Positions 4,579 through 5,236 of a stretch of DNA of 5,236 bases are shown in pieces (the stretch's first letter is position 1; each line of letters starts with the position of its first letter). The DNA is from Candidatus Binatia bacterium (GTDB taxonomy: Bacteria; Desulfobacterota_B; Binatia; UBA9968; JAJDTQ01). The notes under the pieces were generated by a model. That model was given only the letters and a program-made list of their open reading frames with translations, was not told where the DNA came from and ran no database searches. The stretch covers positions 1 through 5,236 of the forward strand of contig JAJDTQ010000184.1 of NCBI GenBank assembly GCA_022827045.1. Reading direction: 5' to 3'. The position numbers and the translations under genes were made by a program.

Positions 4579-5236
4579 ATGAAGGGATGCGAGGATGTCG
4601 GCCCGTGGGCAGGGAGGCCACGGGCACAGATGAGGAAGTCAGACGAGGTGGAGGCGATGCTGCAACTGCGGGCGCTCGGTTGGGGGCTGAGACGCATCGC
4701 CAAGGAGTTCCGGTGCAGCAAGAACACGGTGAGACGCTACGTCGCGGCCGACGGCTGGATGGCGTACAGCCGACAGGCGGGCGGCGGCAAGCTCGAGGAT
4801 CAGGAGGCGTGGCTGAAGGAGCGCTTCTTCCAGCACCGCGGCAATGCCGAGGTAGTGCGCCAGGACCTGGTCCGGGAGCAGGGCATCGACGTGAGCCTGC
4901 GTACGGTCGAGCGGGCGGTGGCGCCGTTCCGGCGGCTGCTGACGGCGGAGGCGAAGGCGACGGTGCGGTTCGAGACACCTCCGGGACGCCAGCTCCAGGT
5001 TGATTTCGGCCAGCGGCGGGTACCGATTGGCGACGAGCGGGTGCGCGTATTCCTGTTCGTGGCGACGCTGGGCTACTCGCGACGGTGCTATGTGTCGGCG
5101 TTCCGGCACGAGCGGCAGTCGTCGTGGTTCCGCGGCTTCGAGGGCGCGTTCCACCACTTCGGCGGCGTGACCCGGGAGGTGCTGATCGACAACCCGCGGC
5201 CGCTGGTGGTCATCCACGACGCGGAGACGCGCGAGG
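4579..5236 (+). CDS. istA: IS21-family transposase IstA, N-terminal part (runs off window)
   Basis: IstA is the DDE transposase of IS21 elements. It binds the end repeats and, with the ATPase IstB, joins the element to new DNA. The visible 219 residues contain an N-terminal helix-turn-helix (about residues 28-53: MLQLRALGWGLRRIAKEF, then CSKNTVRRY). A second helical, DNA-binding-like region follows (VRQDLVREQGIDVSLRTVER). The RNase-H-like core then starts with QLQVDFGQ, whose Asp142 is the expected first catalytic residue. The strand VLIDNPRPLV follows, with Asp204 as the second. The glutamate lies past the window edge. IS21 transposases are usually about 400-500 residues, so roughly half is seen. 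The frame is open and undamaged to the end. A separate plus-strand frame from 4461 that overlaps it is a shadow. Confidence 0.9.
   Translation, partial: MKGCEDVGPWAGRPRAQMRKSDEVEAMLQLRALGWGLRRIAKEFRCSKNTVRRYVAADGWMAYSRQAGGGKLEDQEAWLKERFFQHRGNAEVVRQDLVREQGIDVSLRTVERAVAPFRRLLTAEAKATVRFETPPGRQLQVDFGQRRVPIGDERVRVFLFVATLGYSRRCYVSAFRHERQSSWFRGFEGAFHHFGGVTREVLIDNPRPLVVIHDAETRE

Larger units (their letters stand above)
4503..5236 (+). mobile_element. IS21-family insertion sequence, left part
   Basis: The end repeats and the following istA reading frame together define the left part of an IS21-type element. The rest of istA, the ATP-binding helper istB and the right end would lie beyond the window. 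Nothing in the visible part is broken, unlike the Tn3 remnants to the left, so this is probably the most recent arrival here. Confidence 0.75.

Noticed and set aside
4639..5217. 192-residue minus-strand open frame
   Set aside because: It is fully antisense to istA, whose HTH and DDE motifs are clear on the plus strand.
1..5236. CRISPR array, tRNA or rRNA genes
   Set aside because: I found no regularly spaced repeats, cloverleaf-like segments or rRNA signatures on either strand.

Overview
The window is a GC-rich, mosaic accessory segment dominated by fragments of mobile elements. A short but clear piece of an ADOP-type (acidobacterial duplicated orphan permease) MacB-like protein, at about 410-532, together with the high GC content, points to Acidobacteriota or a related soil lineage. 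That taxonomic call is inference and only moderately secure.

Left part (1-984). Two end fragments of a Tn3-family transposon lie in the same orientation. The first has a 37-bp terminal repeat at 166-202 plus the C-terminal third of a serine resolvase (tnpR) on the minus strand (199-411). The second has a related repeat at 530-566 plus only the last few codons of tnpR (562-617). Between them is a ~120-bp fragment of an ADOP permease gene on the plus strand. The stretch 618-984 has no gene I can support.

Middle part (985-2124). Two plus-strand genes encode apparently exported proteins. One is a 115-residue cysteine-rich protein with a 13-residue tandem duplication and a DxDxDGxxD calcium-loop-like motif. 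The other is a 217-residue signal-peptide protein of unknown function. Between them sits a 106-bp MITE-like element (1333-1438) with inverted ends TGTCCTGTC/GACAGGACA, flanked by CTAG on both sides. It inserted exactly at the stop codon of the first gene. Without it the two genes would be about 28 bp apart, like an operon.

Tn3 core remnant (2264-2891). The N-terminal catalytic half of a serine resolvase (minus strand, 2509 to 2264) lies next to a perfect 15-bp palindrome (2541-2555) that is a good candidate res/crossover site. A frameshifted remnant of a Tn3 TnpA N-terminus runs divergently on the plus strand (2629-2891). The N-half of tnpR and the C-half at 199-411 are on the same strand and in the right order. 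The simplest reading is one decayed Tn3-family transposon whose tnpR is split by ~1.85 kb that includes the two secreted-protein genes.

Right part (2934-5236). An orphan 247-residue minus-strand protein (2934-3677) is followed by about 825 bp with no supportable gene. An IS21-family element then begins, with tandem 24-bp end repeats at 4509-4555 and the first 219 residues of an intact istA transposase running off the window. No complete pathway is encoded here. The interest lies in the nested transposon architecture and the unknown proteins carried in it.
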